Shown here: in pieces, positions 11,350 through 22,703 of the stretch
How the letters are laid out: the number at the start of each line of letters is the position of its first letter
Numbering within the stretch: the stretch's first letter is position 1
NCBI GenBank assembly: GCA_013368375.1
Contig: JAACJP010000001.1
Location: 434,001 to 498,000, forward strand
Direction of reading: 5' to 3'
Length of the DNA: 64,000 nucleotides
Source: Tricholomella constricta
Lineage: Eukaryota > Basidiomycota > Agaricomycetes > Agaricales > Lyophyllaceae
Translations under genes and position numbers: made by a program
The notes under the pieces: model-generated
The model's input: the letters and a program-made list of their open reading frames with translations, nothing else
The model's database searches: none
Told to the model about the DNA's origin: nothing

Positions 11350-14300
11350 ATGCACGAAGATCAGCACGTCGGTGACAGCTCATTGCAGTCTGTCTCCCCA
11401 ATTGCTGACCCCAAGAAGTCCAAGCAACATCACTTTCGCTTTCCCCTCTCGCCTCCAAGCTCAGGCACTGCCACCGCTCTTTCTTCGCCTCGGCTTGCAA
11501 CTTTCCCCCCCGAATCGACAGAAGTTGTCGAAAAACTCCTGGCGTCCAATCAGGCACTCCGCCAGCCTCGTTCTCTTGCTCCCAGCAATACTTGGCGCAG
11601 AAGGTCCGACGGAAATGCCACCGACTCCGACGGTTACACGACCGAGAAATCGTCTCAGCTCACCTTGACAAGCAAGCGCCCCCCACGAAAGGCTGCAAAC
11701 CGCGCTTTAACTTTGCCCTCGGGTACCTCGGCGTTAGAAATTGCTGCTGCCCCCTCTCCACCCCATACGGCTCGACAGCGCCCTCGAAGGTGTAACTCAG
11801 CGTCTTCCACGTCCTCTTCCTCGGCTCCATCTAGCCCAGAGACTGCCCCATCACACCCTCCGACAGCTGGAATAGGACGCAAAGTGGCAGCGACCCTGCA
11901 ACTTTTTAAGGAGACCACAGGTGCTGAAGAGGCGAAACCAGGCGAACCCTCTTCCCGAGTTGAGGCCTCGGTGGGACCCCGTAGAACCGGATCCACTTCT
12001 CAGCCAGCGGAAGTTGCAGAGGCGCAGTTCGAGTTTGTGAAGCGGTCTGAGTGGCCGGATCGGGAGGCTGCGGCAGTCAGAAGGCAGCGAAGTTCGACGG
12101 CGCTGGAGCGAGTGAGGACACGGGACAGCGCACGCGAAGATGAGCCGCGTGTAAGGGAGCGGAAGCCATCGACGCGAGAGCCCAGTGTAAGTGACCTGAC
12201 ACAATGGCGTAAGGAAACCGGTACCAGGCAGGAGGCTGGACGGGGTAGGCGGCGTGAACGCACTACGGATGAAGTTGTCGGCGACATGAGTGTTTTGTCT
12301 GATCTGAATTCTATGTCCGTCAATACTACGTTTCATGAACCACCCTCTCCCTTCATTGGTCCCCGCTCGCGTGCCTACCCACCGTCGCCCTCTCCTTCCC
12401 GTTCGCCCGCAAGCCGAGCCGCATCATTTTCGTACCTCCACCAGCCGGTAGACCCAAGCCCGAGATCGTCGCTCACTCGACCCGCCGCATTTGACGTTCA
12501 CGTAACGCAGACGACGCCCTATCACTCGAGATCTCCAACCCCAATTCAGACTCAACTTGCTCTTACCCCGCTCGATCAGGCTCCAGTATCCCCGCAAGAG
12601 TCGACTTATTTTTCGCCGTGGTCGACTGACGATGAGTCGATTTGGGAAACTGCTTCGGCTACCACATCTACTTCGACCACTTCCACCCATTCTCCCTCCG
12701 CGATCCTCTCCTCTGAACTTCCATCTGCTGAAGACTCTGATGACTTATCGTTAATCTATTCACGACATGGGCACGCCCATCGTATGGATGGACCAGGAAA
12801 GGCTAGTTCACCTGATTTTGATTTTGATCGCGATATGCACGAAAATCTACCACACATCCCCCTTCGCCCATTCCGAAATCAGGTCGGCGGACACAGTGCC
12901 ATTTATAAATTCACTAAACAAGCTGTATGCAAGGTTCGCAAACTCCAGCGCTTTTTCAATTTGAATCGGACTTATTCGGTGTAACTCCTCCTTTTTAACC
13001 TAGCCTCTTGTATCGCGCGAAAATCTCTTCTACGAATCTGTGGAACGGGAGGCGCCACCGCTTCTAGATTTCATCCCGCGATACTTGGGTGTTATGCTCG
13101 TCAGCTATAGGCGTGTCCCAAAAGGCATCGATGGGTCTCGGAAACCATCACCGAGTTCTCCGCGGTCATCTTCCGTCTCGTCTCGTCCTGCACTCAGGCA
13201 CGCATCCACTGATGCGACGCTCACCCCAGCTAGCATTCCCATCCCAGGCCGTCGTCAACGCTATCGGCCTGTACATAATAATGATTCTGACACAGACGAA
13301 GCAGAGATGCCGGAAGTCGCATTAGATCGCAACCGGCATATCGTTCCAGAATGGATGCTGCGAGGAAGTCGCAATCGCTCGCTGTCATACTCTGCGCTCA
13401 ACGGGTCTGCCGTCGTCGCCAGGAGGAAGCTACAGCGCAGCTACCTCAATTCAGGCACCGCATCTAGTCCTGATCTTGGTTCCTCGACACCGACCCTAAG
13501 CAGTATAGCGCAGGGGAAGTCAAGCCCACTCGCAAGCTATCCTACATTCGGCTCTCATGAGATCGACGCTCCAACTCCCGTCAACTCGCCTAATCAATAC
13601 ACACATGCCTTTTTGCCTGGTTTGGGACAACGGTCACACTCGGGGCATGAATTTGCTGCATCTGACGAGGAGTCCCATGTTCGGCCTCAGTTTCGCGCTT
13701 TCAATTCTGAGCGGCCCTCGCCATGGTTCGGTGGCACAGGCTCCACGGTGGTCAATACACGACTGAAGGACCACGTCTTTAGTACTGTCTTGCGCCGCTT
13801 CCGACGGCGGACGGGAGGGAGATGGGCTGGTACCGCGAGAACTGAGGATGAAGGGGACGCGGATGGCGAGGGTGATGGCTCAACTAGACCGTCATTCAAG
13901 GATCGCGTCCGAAGGACGAAAAAGCTTCTTCGTCAGAACGACTCGCGCCGCGAGGTTCACTCAGACGGCGACACGCCCATACCCCGTATCCGGAGCGACT
14001 CCGTCTTCGCCAGCGATAAACTCGAACCCCTGGATATCGAGCAGGAGGGAAATAAAATGATCGGTGTGTTTGAAATGGATATCGATCCTGTCGAGCCCGT
14101 CGAGCTCTCTCCCTCGATAAGTCGTCGGCGGAGTCGCTCACGCTCCCTTGATTCTCTTCGATCGTCGCTCCAGCCGCCCTTCCACCCTTCAATCCCAGAG
14201 CAAGCAACCATTCCAGAGCACAGCGAGAATGACCCCACTGTGACACGCCAGAACCATTTCATCTTGATGGAAGACCTGACCGGGAGACTCAAGCATCCCT

Positions 14301-15295
14301 GCGTTATGGACCTCAAGATGGGCACTCGACAATATGGCATGGATGCGACCCCTGCGAAAAAGAAGAGTCAGCGCAAGAAGTGTGATAGGACGACGAGCCG
14401 TTCTTTGGGGGTTAGAGTCTGTGGCATGCAGGTACGAACTCGTTTTAAGCCCGGCGTCGCTGCGATATTAACATTCTATATCAAGGTTTGGAATCAAGTC
14501 TCGCAAACTTACACGACCCAGGATAAATATAGAGGGCGAGAGATTCGCACAGAAGAGTTTGATTCTGTGCTCGCTTCTTTTCTCTCTAATGGACAACGCC
14601 TGTTGGTGTACCAGATTCCTGTTCTGCTTCAGAAGTTGTACGCATTGGCTCGCATCATCAATCGTTTGAAAGGGTACAGGTTCTATGGCTGCAGCATCCT
14701 CCTTATCTATGATGGGGATCACGAATCGCAGGAAACTTTCCGAGCGTCAGTGCTCGAGAACCCGTCATCCCGCAGCAAACGTGGAGAGTCGTTGGAGCGC
14801 CGTTCATCGAAAGCGCCAGATAAAACCGATAAACCTTCATTACGCCGATCACACAGCGAGGATCTCCTTTCCGGGTCGGTAGCTAAACGCTCAAACGGTC
14901 GAAGGAAACGTGGCGAAGTCAATGTCCGCATTGTTGATTTCGCCCACACAACCACGGGCAGGGATTGGCTTCCTTACGACGAACTCGACGATCGCCTGCG
15001 TCACGAGGTTTTCTCCAGCTCCAAAGGTTATCAGGCCGAGGTCGATTCAGAAACCGGACTCATCTACGCCAGATTCCCACCGCATTACCCTGATCAACCT
15101 GATCGAGGATTTTTGTTTGGGCTGAAGAGCGTGACGGAGTCTCTCGAGCGAATCTGGAACATCCGTAGGATCAAGGCGTCTCGAGAGGACCCTTCCGTCG
15201 TTCCTTCTCAACTACCGGCATTGTCCATCGAAGGCAAGGAGATCTTCGACGAGATATTTGCTGGCGATGAAGACTCGGGGATGATTTCAACGTAA
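11350..15295 (+). CDS. KCS1: Inositol hexakisphosphate kinase (Kcs1/IP6K)
   Basis: Makes diphosphoinositol phosphates (IP7) from IP6 and ATP; these signal phosphate and energy state. Exons 11350-12933, 13004-14431, 14486-15295; 1,273 residues. The first about 500 residues are disordered, Ser/Pro/Thr-rich and variable. A conserved junction then reads [42 protein letters not shown], which is typical of Kcs1. A second disordered insert follows, then the catalytic core: the IPK signature [14 protein letters not shown] (Pro-x3-Asp-Leu-Lys-x-Gly, substrate binding), [39 protein letters not shown] and the metal-binding motif [12 protein letters not shown], with [12 protein letters not shown] near the end. 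The intron 14432-14485 is inferred from the break in the conserved GMQVWN and is stop-free and in frame. Confidence 0.95.
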
Positions 15296-15692
15296 CTTTT
15301 TGTTTCCTTTTGGTATATTTGCTTTCCGGGTATTCCTCTGCTCATGTATACCTCTTTCTCTTACCTTTACCTCACTCTGTATCTCTCGCGCATCACCATA
15401 GACTCCACATTACATGTCTCCATAAGTGTTCTTTACGCAGTATGAAAGCCACAAACGTACATATTTTTTGTGGGGCCTTTCGGGCCCTAGCTCGGACTTG
15501 AATGCAACGTGATCGCTTTTCTTGGTCATGTGATGCCAAAAACCTAGTTCGCGTCGAAAGGATTCTTAAGAGCTCCCAAGTTCACTCAATTTCTGTCCAC
15601 GACTACAGCTCGAGGCTTCACTGTATATTGGCTTATTAAAGGACCTGATCCATACATTCTGGATCTTTCTCCTCATCGCGACAACTAGAGGG
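15296..15692. other. Intergenic region, KCS1 3' flank and HEI10-like promoter
   Basis: About 400 bases between two plus-strand genes. It is T-rich at the start, as expected for a KCS1 3' untranslated region. I see no further gene or repeat in it. Confidence 0.4.
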
Positions 15693-17534
15693 ATGGATAC
15701 AGACCTCAAATGCAATCGACTAACGTGTCGACAGTCGCTGACAGATAAGGCCGTAGTTGTGCGTTGCTCAGTGAACTCTAATGGTTATAAATTGAGGATA
15801 TTATGTTATGATCCAGACAACCTGTGCGTCTTTCATCCTCGAAGTCTTCTAGGTTATCGCCGGTTTGACGATACATGGCGCCTTAGGCTCGCATATATTC
15901 TGCGGTATGTCTCTACGCACTTCGCTATGATATTTAATCCCTTGACGCGTATATCGAAGTTGAATGCGCCAATGAACTGTTCAGCGCCGCTCGCCTTTGT
16001 CCAGGTTCTTCATACCTATCGACCAATTGACCTAGAAGCGTTGAATTTGATCTTTCCTCTTAGCCTGCGATACTACTTTGGGCGAACCGTAAATCCAAAC
16101 GAGCTCTACTTGCTCTCTCTCTGACCACTCCTTTAGAGATGATGTCGTTGTACGTCTGTGTCAAAGCCCAGTCAAGCTTTTTTCATAATTCGCGCAATGG
16201 CAGGTCTGCTCACTTCACCCTTCCAACGACTATAAGACTGTGAGAGACAGAGCATAACTTCAAGCTTTAATATTCACTGTGGTCGATTAGTCTGTGCTAT
16301 CTGGCCTCACACCATCAACTATACTCGAGATCTGTTCTCGGTGGGTGGCCCGTATGCTGCAGGCAACGTCTTTCGCTCATCTCACATTCTAGTGCAATTT
16401 CCTTTTGGCAGTATCAGACTTTCCAAGAACAGTAGGACCCGTTGACATTGTACAACGAGGTCTTACCGATTGAAGCTCTATAGTTCATTCCAGCAAGCAG
16501 TGGTGCGTAGTCTGAACGACAAAAACGCACAGCTTCAGAAGCAACTAGAAAACGTCGTAAGAGAAGGTCAGATGCAGAGACAATACACTGTGCAACTTTT
16601 TACGATCCTGCACAGCGAATGGCGAAATATCTCTTCTGAATAACAAGGCTGCCGGTGAGTGGTCTCGGATCACCAGACCCCGCTGAACATAGCACCTCTA
16701 GAACTCGAACGTGACCTTGAGCTGGAACGAAGAAAGAATCGCGAGCTGCAGGATGCGTCAAGAGATCGAGAAAAAGAATATCAAAAGCTCAAGGTAAAGA
16801 GAGATCTTAGGGCTGGTCGACTGTTGATTTTCTACACCATGGGCAGCTATTACACGACAAATTTAAACGCAGAGCTCTCCTCGCCCCTCACCCAGTTGGA
16901 CATGAAGGGCACCCTGCTTTTGGTGGTCATGCGAACGACGACCAACAACAAAAGCAAAGGGCATTCGGGATGAACATGGGGAACACCGTCAACCTTGGCG
17001 CTGTCGTGGGTGGGATGGAAGCCAACGGCGTTCGTTACGGCATTTTCTCTCTCCGCGTTTCCTCTTCGTTAATTTAATCTCACGCGCCACAAGATCCAGC
17101 GTACTCCGATCGTAAACCGAACTATGACCTTTGCCCCGCAAGGGCTATCCCACGTACAGCAAAACGTCGGGGCTTGGGCTCATCATCAGAAAATTCACCA
17201 AGGCCACACCCGGAACCACTCACACCGCCAGCCGTTCGGCGCGCCGACCGAGCGGTCCTACCGATCTACAACTGACCACTCCGACAGTGCGAACGAGGTC
17301 GAGAACCTACTTGTTGGTAACAACCAAGGCGGACTTCGCGGTCCCATGAACCACGCAGGATGGACGGCTACCCCTCATCAGCCACTTCGAACTAATCAAC
17401 AAGGCATCCAGGGTGCCTGGAACCAGAATGAGATACACCGCGTCGCTGACGTCTTATATTCAGGCTTCAACAACAACACAGGACCTCGGCGTACTGGAAG
17501 TAAATTTAGACCAGCTGGAGGCATGGGTCGATGA
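15693..17534 (+). CDS. HEI10: RING-type SUMO/ubiquitin E3, HEI10/CCNB1IP1/Zip3-like
   Basis: Predicted meiotic E3 ligase controlling crossover formation. Fourteen exons reconstruct a 378-residue protein: 15693-15758, 15817-15823, 15887-15904, 15960-16004, 16064-16088, 16137-16149, 16204-16239, 16291-16340, 16393-16431, 16484-16566, 16616-16654, 16702-16793, 16847-17029, 17094-17534. The joined product begins MDTDLKCNRLTCRQSLTDKA, then TTCSHIFC-VECANELF and LCPACDTTLGEP, which together form a RING finger with C-x4-C, CSH-x2-C-x2-C and CPAC elements. Next come a conserved segment (SLHPSNDYKT, GLTPSTILEICSRAISFW) and a long coiled coil (QAVVRSLNDKNAQLQKQLE; ELERDLELERRKNRELQDAS). The C-terminal tail is polar, rich in Asn, Gln, Gly and His. 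Every junction keeps frame, and total coding length is 1,137 nt. The 7-nt exon 2 supplies the codons needed for TTC before SHIFC. Confidence 0.9.
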
Positions 17535-17846
17535 ACCTGCACACCTTCATTGACTATGATCGCTGTTGGAAGATCCCGGAAGTCGAACTTGTGCTTGCTT
17601 TACTATGGAAAGTTATCGTTAATGCGTGTTTGTATAGGCTAGGGACACCACTGTAGAATCCACGACGAATTCAATCAAATCGTATGATAAGAGACTGTAA
17701 GGAAAAGACGAGTAATGATAGGACAGCATAAAAACAAGCAAAAGTAGAAGCGAGAGCGAAACGAGCGAAAAGAAGCCCACTCTTTGCTCAGCTTCAGTGA
17801 ACGAAAGAGCAAGGGTTTATAAATAAGGCCTGAGGGGAAAAGAAAG
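17535..17846. other. Convergent 3' flank, no gene seen
   Basis: About 310 bases between two stop codons on opposite strands, holding the 3' ends of the HEI10-like gene and of the large unrecognised gene. No coding or RNA signal seen. Confidence 0.4.
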
Positions 17847-20800
17847 TTATGGTGGCTTGATCGTCCCGCTCTTCTCGTCCTCGAGGTATTGGCCAATAGC
17901 CAAAATATCCTGCCCCGCGCGGCGCAGATAGCCTGCTAGAACAGCCCGATCTGCGTCCGGCAACAAATGCACAAGCTTATCGACCTGGCGCACGAACTCG
18001 GGATCGGCAGAGATGTCAATCACTGTCTGCTCCGAGACCAGATCGTGCAGCGATGGCCTGCGCCCCAGCGCCTCGCTGCGGTCTGGAGTCGCGGCGTTGG
18101 ATGCGAAGGGGTTGGTGGTGGTCATAATGGTCTGGGAGCGCACCGCGCGGTGATTAGGCGGTGCGCGGGGTCCACCAGGGACGGAGGGGGCGTGGGATAT
18201 GTTGATGATGCGCGGGGCGGTGATTGCTGGGGGGTTCTTGGTGAGGCGAGCGGGCGAGGTCGTGGAGGAAGGCGTTAGGGGTCCGGATCCGGGTTTCTTG
18301 GCGGAGGTCATGCTGGCTTTCCGGCCGAGGGAGGCGAAGAAGCCACCGGTCTTTGTCGACGTTGGGTTAGAGGACGCAAGGGAGCGGATGGAAGACGGCG
18401 GGGTGCCACTGGCGATGGATGAGGTGCGAGGGGGGTACATGCGTTGGTTTGCGAGGGAAGGGTATGGGAGGGCGGGAGGCGTGGGGGGCGCTAAATCCGT
18501 CGTTTTGATGGAGAGGTCAGTGGCTGTCGACGCGTCTGGACGTCGAGGAAATGTTGCCTCGGATATCATCGATGCGCGGGAAGTGTGTCTGGGTTGGGGT
18601 GTAAATGTATGCGAGTTAGATGCGACTGTAGGGCGATTATTGTTTGCTGCAAAATATGTCAATTGACGTACTTAAAAAGATTATCATTGAGATACGTACC
18701 TCGTAGCTTAGTCTCGATTGTCCAGTCCCCGAGACCAGAATCGTACATGTAGAGCTCATTGATCTTCTGCGCATAAAGCGTACAACGTTCCAATGAAGTT
18801 TTCCGCGTAGTGATCTCAGCAAAAAACATCGCCGGCGGATGTTGCGACTTTATCTTCTGGCGGACCGGCGGCAGGGGAATCATGTGCATCGACGGAGATG
18901 GGGTTCTTGACGAGTAATAAGTCCCGCTCGAGCGGCCTGACTTCGAGGACAGGGAGGGCGTGCGAGGAAGCGATGAGGATAGCCTTCGAAGGTTCTTGGT
19001 GAGGCTATTCCGGAAGCTCTTTGGCGGTGGACTGGGGGTCTCTCTAGAGTGGCCGGTATAAGGTGGTGACCGCGAGCCACTGCCCGATGACAACTCATCG
19101 GACGTCCGTCGTCTTACAGATGGCGATCTTAATAAGTCGTTTGTATCGTCGTTGCCCTGCGGCTCCTGCTCCTGCTCGTCGATGGGCTGCATTGAATGTA
19201 CCACGGTAATGGGAGGCACGTCGTCGTCGTTATCGTTGCTGGCAGCCTGATTGCTCGCAGTCACAAGCTTTGTATCGTCAAGAATTTTGACGTCGCCATG
19301 TGGACGGTCTGACGGTGCAACGTCGATGTGCGGGGCGGTCTGAGATGCGGGTGTGTCCGAGTCTGACTGTGTCATTGTCGACGTAGAAGATGAAGGTGCA
19401 AAAGCACCTTCACGCCTATGCACTGATCTGACATGGCGTAACTCTGAACTGCTTGTCGATCTGTAAAAATACACATGTCAACAACGATGCTTCTTTGCAT
19501 CGCCTAGATGACAGACTGCACGTACGTTGGTGCTTCACTCTCTGTAGCTGATCCTTCCAGGCGTGCGGCTCTCGTCTCGGGGGACTCTGTGTACTTGTTG
19601 GGACTTGACCTTGGTACTCTTGAGGCAAGGGCAACAGTCACGGAGGGAGGCAACTGTAAAGCCTGTTTGACAGCTTCAAAATCACCTCTCGAGCGTGTTG
19701 ACATGGGGGAGTTAAGTCGGGGAGGCCGGGGAGGGGCAGGAGAGTTGGTGTCAATGTTGAACATGGCTCGAGGAGGGGGAGGTAGAGGTCCTGCAGTCGA
19801 ATGCACACCTGTATACCATTTTTGACAGATCAGATCAACAATCTCGAAACCGATTGATGATGCATTTAGAATTAAACTTACCAGGCTGATAGTGCAGATA
19901 CGGAGATGTGTCCTTGGAGGGGAACGGCGTGGCAGAGACGGGTTGCAGGACAACCTGTGGACTGAAGCCGTCGTTTCGACTGGAACCGCCCCTCCGTCGA
20001 AACGGTCCTGCAGAATCCAAGCTTATAACCACCGGTGCGGCCACTCGGGCACCGATATCCTTTTCCTCCCCAATCTCAGGCGTAAGGATCAAAGAACTCT
20101 GCGTGTCACCTCGCGTCACCCCCGGCCTTGTCTGCTGCACGGGAGAAAGCAGCCCGTGTGTTTGATCTGGTGCATCCGGAACCACACTTGGAGAAAGTGA
20201 CTGGTCGCTAGACGGACTCAATGCGTGTCCCTCGACAAAAACCCGGGGCCCTGCAGGCGCCTCTCTCGAGGTTGCAGGTGCCCGATCTGTTCCCGAAGAT
20301 CGAGCGTCTCGGAACGAGGCTTTTGTGGCCTTCGTGTTCGTGGCTTCAGACGCCGATCTGTGGTGTCCCTTTTCGTCGCGTATAGCGCTTGTTGGGTCGC
20401 CAGTAACTGGTGCGGTGCTTGGAGGAGTCAAGTGGGAGTAGGATTTGGGGGCCGCGTCAGGTGGAGCGACTAAAGCCAGACCAGCCAAATTCGAAGGGAT
20501 CCGCCGTCGCGACCGCACGGAGCCCCCCTGAGGATGCCCGTCCCTTGACTTGGCCGGTGGCGAGTTATCCAAAGGATCCATCTGTATTATGGCCAGTCGC
20601 CGCCGGTCGGAACCTCCATCTGAGGGTGCCTTTGATCGCCTGGATGTGTGGGAGGAGGCTACAGAAGGTGTAGGAGCCATGGAAAAGTCGGTCGTCTGTG
20701 AATCGGAGTAGTCCGAAGGCGACGTCGAGCCTCCAGAAGTCTGCCGTGTTAATTGCGATGACCACGAAGATTCCTGGTCGTTGACATCGGATCGTCCGTC

Positions 20801-21073
20801 AGCTATTGACGACTGGTAGTACTGGAGGTAATCGGTGTCCCGTTTCGAGCGTTCGGCGTCCCGTTGTGAGGGCTCTGGATCGCGTCTGGAATGCTCTGCG
20901 TGCTGCCTGGTGTGATCAGAGCGTATGGAGCCGGGAGTCGCTAGAAAGGACACGATGAGTGATAGGTAGTTGGACAAGTGCCTCATAATGAGACTTTGGC
21001 TAGAACGCGACCTACCAGACGAGGTTGATATATAGGGCCTCGACCCGGAGTAAGTGAAGTCCTTGGAACTCAT
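17847..21073 (-). CDS. Large low-complexity protein of unknown function
   Basis: I do not recognise this protein. Five exons, 21073-21016, 20940-19882, 19808-19526, 19460-18700 and 18646-17847, join in frame to 986 residues. Most of it is disordered, with Ser, Pro, Thr, Arg and Asp runs and many SP/TP sites, suggesting phosphorylation control. Two short stretches look folded: one in exon 4 (PPAMFFAEITTRKTSLERC followed by YAQKINELYMYDSGLGDW and ending at the exon 4 splice site), and the last about 55 residues (DPEFVRQVDKLVHLLPDADR, AVLAGYLRRAGQDILAIGQY), which resemble a small helical CUE/UBA-like bundle. That resemblance is by eye only. The splice at 18699/18647 joins the first folded stretch to the proline-rich part. 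No signal peptide or membrane segment. A basidiomycete-specific scaffold or signalling adaptor is possible, but this is a guess. Confidence 0.75.
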
Positions 21074-21900
21074 GGTGGCACTAGTAGAGTTAATAGAGGA
21101 ACTGGACAGAGGGCAGGCTATTCATGACGAAGGCGACGAGAAAAGCTTATATCGGGGTTGTTGTTTCGCCTTTGTGACAATTGCGGGCGGTGCCTCGCTG
21201 CAAAGATGATTGTTTCCCCACGTCCATCATCTCTGATTTCCGAGTGTCCAGCCACAATCTCTGTCCGATTCATATCATGCTGTTTCTACGGGCTTTAGCT
21301 ATAGGACGTCTCAAGCACGCAATCCACTTAATTCTATATTTCCCTAACTCTATATAATAGCCACCCGTAAGCCATGCAACGCTGGAGCTTGGCTGCCTCC
21401 TTGGAACTGATACCGAATGTCTCGACTTGGAGTAGCAACGTCAAAGGACAAGCCCTGCCCGCCATTGCCGGTGCAACCACCAGAGACGTATCGTGTATGC
21501 GTCAGTCAGCACGTATTGAGTGTACCATTTCCCAGATGACTCAATGTAGACCGTTCTGCTCGGACTCGGAGTGCCCACTTCACACTCCACTGACCAGACG
21601 ACAGTCCGGAGAATCGGACTTTCTGCTTAAAATGTCGAAAATAGGATGTCATTGAGAGCCGGCGCACCAGAAATTCAACTTCCAGTAATAACTTGTCTCT
21701 GACCTGGAAGTGGATATGTTCAGGATTGAGAAATGGTGGAATGAAGAAAGACTGGCCTGGAAACATAGTATTTTTACGATTTACAGCTGTTCCATCGGTA
21801 TGTTCGCAAATCGCAATCGTCCCGATTTAGTTTCCCGCCTTCCCAAACTGGCTTAGCCAAACATGTACATTCCGAGTCGCGTCGCATCTTGACCTTCGCC
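21074..21900. promoter_or_regulatory. Divergent intergenic region upstream of MED18
   Basis: About 830 bases between the start of the large unrecognised gene (minus) and MED18 (plus). It must contain both promoters. The small open frames inside show no family motif. No repeat or RNA gene seen. Confidence 0.4.
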
Positions 21901-22668
21901 ATGTCGTCGCATTTTTACGAAGTCGCTCTCTTTGGAGAATTCTTTTCTCGCGACCTCAAGCATATCCTCAACCGCATCACTCTCCACAGCGAGTCCTCCC
22001 GCCCCATCCACACCCGCGAAATCGTCTTTGAACCCCTCGACGCGCAGCACCAGCGGGATGTCGGCAGTGATCCTGTAATCCTGAGAGCAAAGAAGGAACT
22101 CACGGAGCCGGACTCTGGGTGGTACGTCGTGCTGCGATCTCTTGGAGATGCTGACGAATGATACTGTAACCAGGGTTTTGTATTCGTATCTGAAGCCAGA
22201 GTCTGTTCGGGTACATCCCGAAGCGACTGTGCGACCTTGGGCCACTTGCCAGGTCTTGGGCGATGCATTAAGCTTTGCTGCAGCACTGGGGTACATGTAA
22301 GGCGCGCGCCTACTCCTGAGAACCCTACAACGATTGCTGATATTCCAACCAAGCCGGCGCTCACAGATATACAAGCGCGGCTATGTCTTCCGACGCGGCT
22401 CACTTGTTATCCTTATGTTTCAGCAAGAACAGGTATCTAATTAGCTCTCCTAAGAATGCATCCTCCACTGAACATATAAAATAAGGTGGATCCCAAAACA
22501 CAAGAACCCATCCCTGCCCACACTGATACACTCTGGGAAGTCGAAGTCAAAACTGCCTTTCCAATACGGAACACGCAGGAGACTCCACTCAGCAAATCCG
22601 TGAATGCGGTGCTTGAGGTTCAGCTCTTTATGAAAGGCTTACTCGACCTTCGACGACAGGATCTCTAG
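21901..22668 (+). CDS. MED18: Mediator of RNA polymerase II subunit 18
   Basis: Head-module subunit of Mediator (yeast Srb5), linking activators to RNA polymerase II. Four exons, 21901-22121, 22174-22296, 22354-22432 and 22486-22668, give 201 residues. It opens with HFYEVALFGEFFSRDLKHIL and HSESSRPIHTREIVFEPLD, the Med18 start, and continues with SYLKPESVRVHPEATVRPW, RRSQIYKRGYVFRRGSLVI, and ends in AVLEVQLFMKGLLDLRRQDL. The third exon must begin at 22354; a nearer acceptor at 22367/22368 would break frame. The start at 21901 (gccATGT) is the first ATG in frame with the conserved N-terminus. Its stop is only 35 bases from the stop of the opposing BCD1 gene, so their 3' untranslated regions must overlap. 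Confidence 0.93.
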
Positions 22669-22703
22669 CCTACTGACAGGATAAAGCGCCATAAAAGCAG
22701 TTA

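Noticed and set aside
15693..16124. Uninterrupted 143-codon open frame taken as a small separate gene.
   Set aside because: Most of it is intron read-through; the conserved RING pieces lie in different frames and assemble only after splicing.
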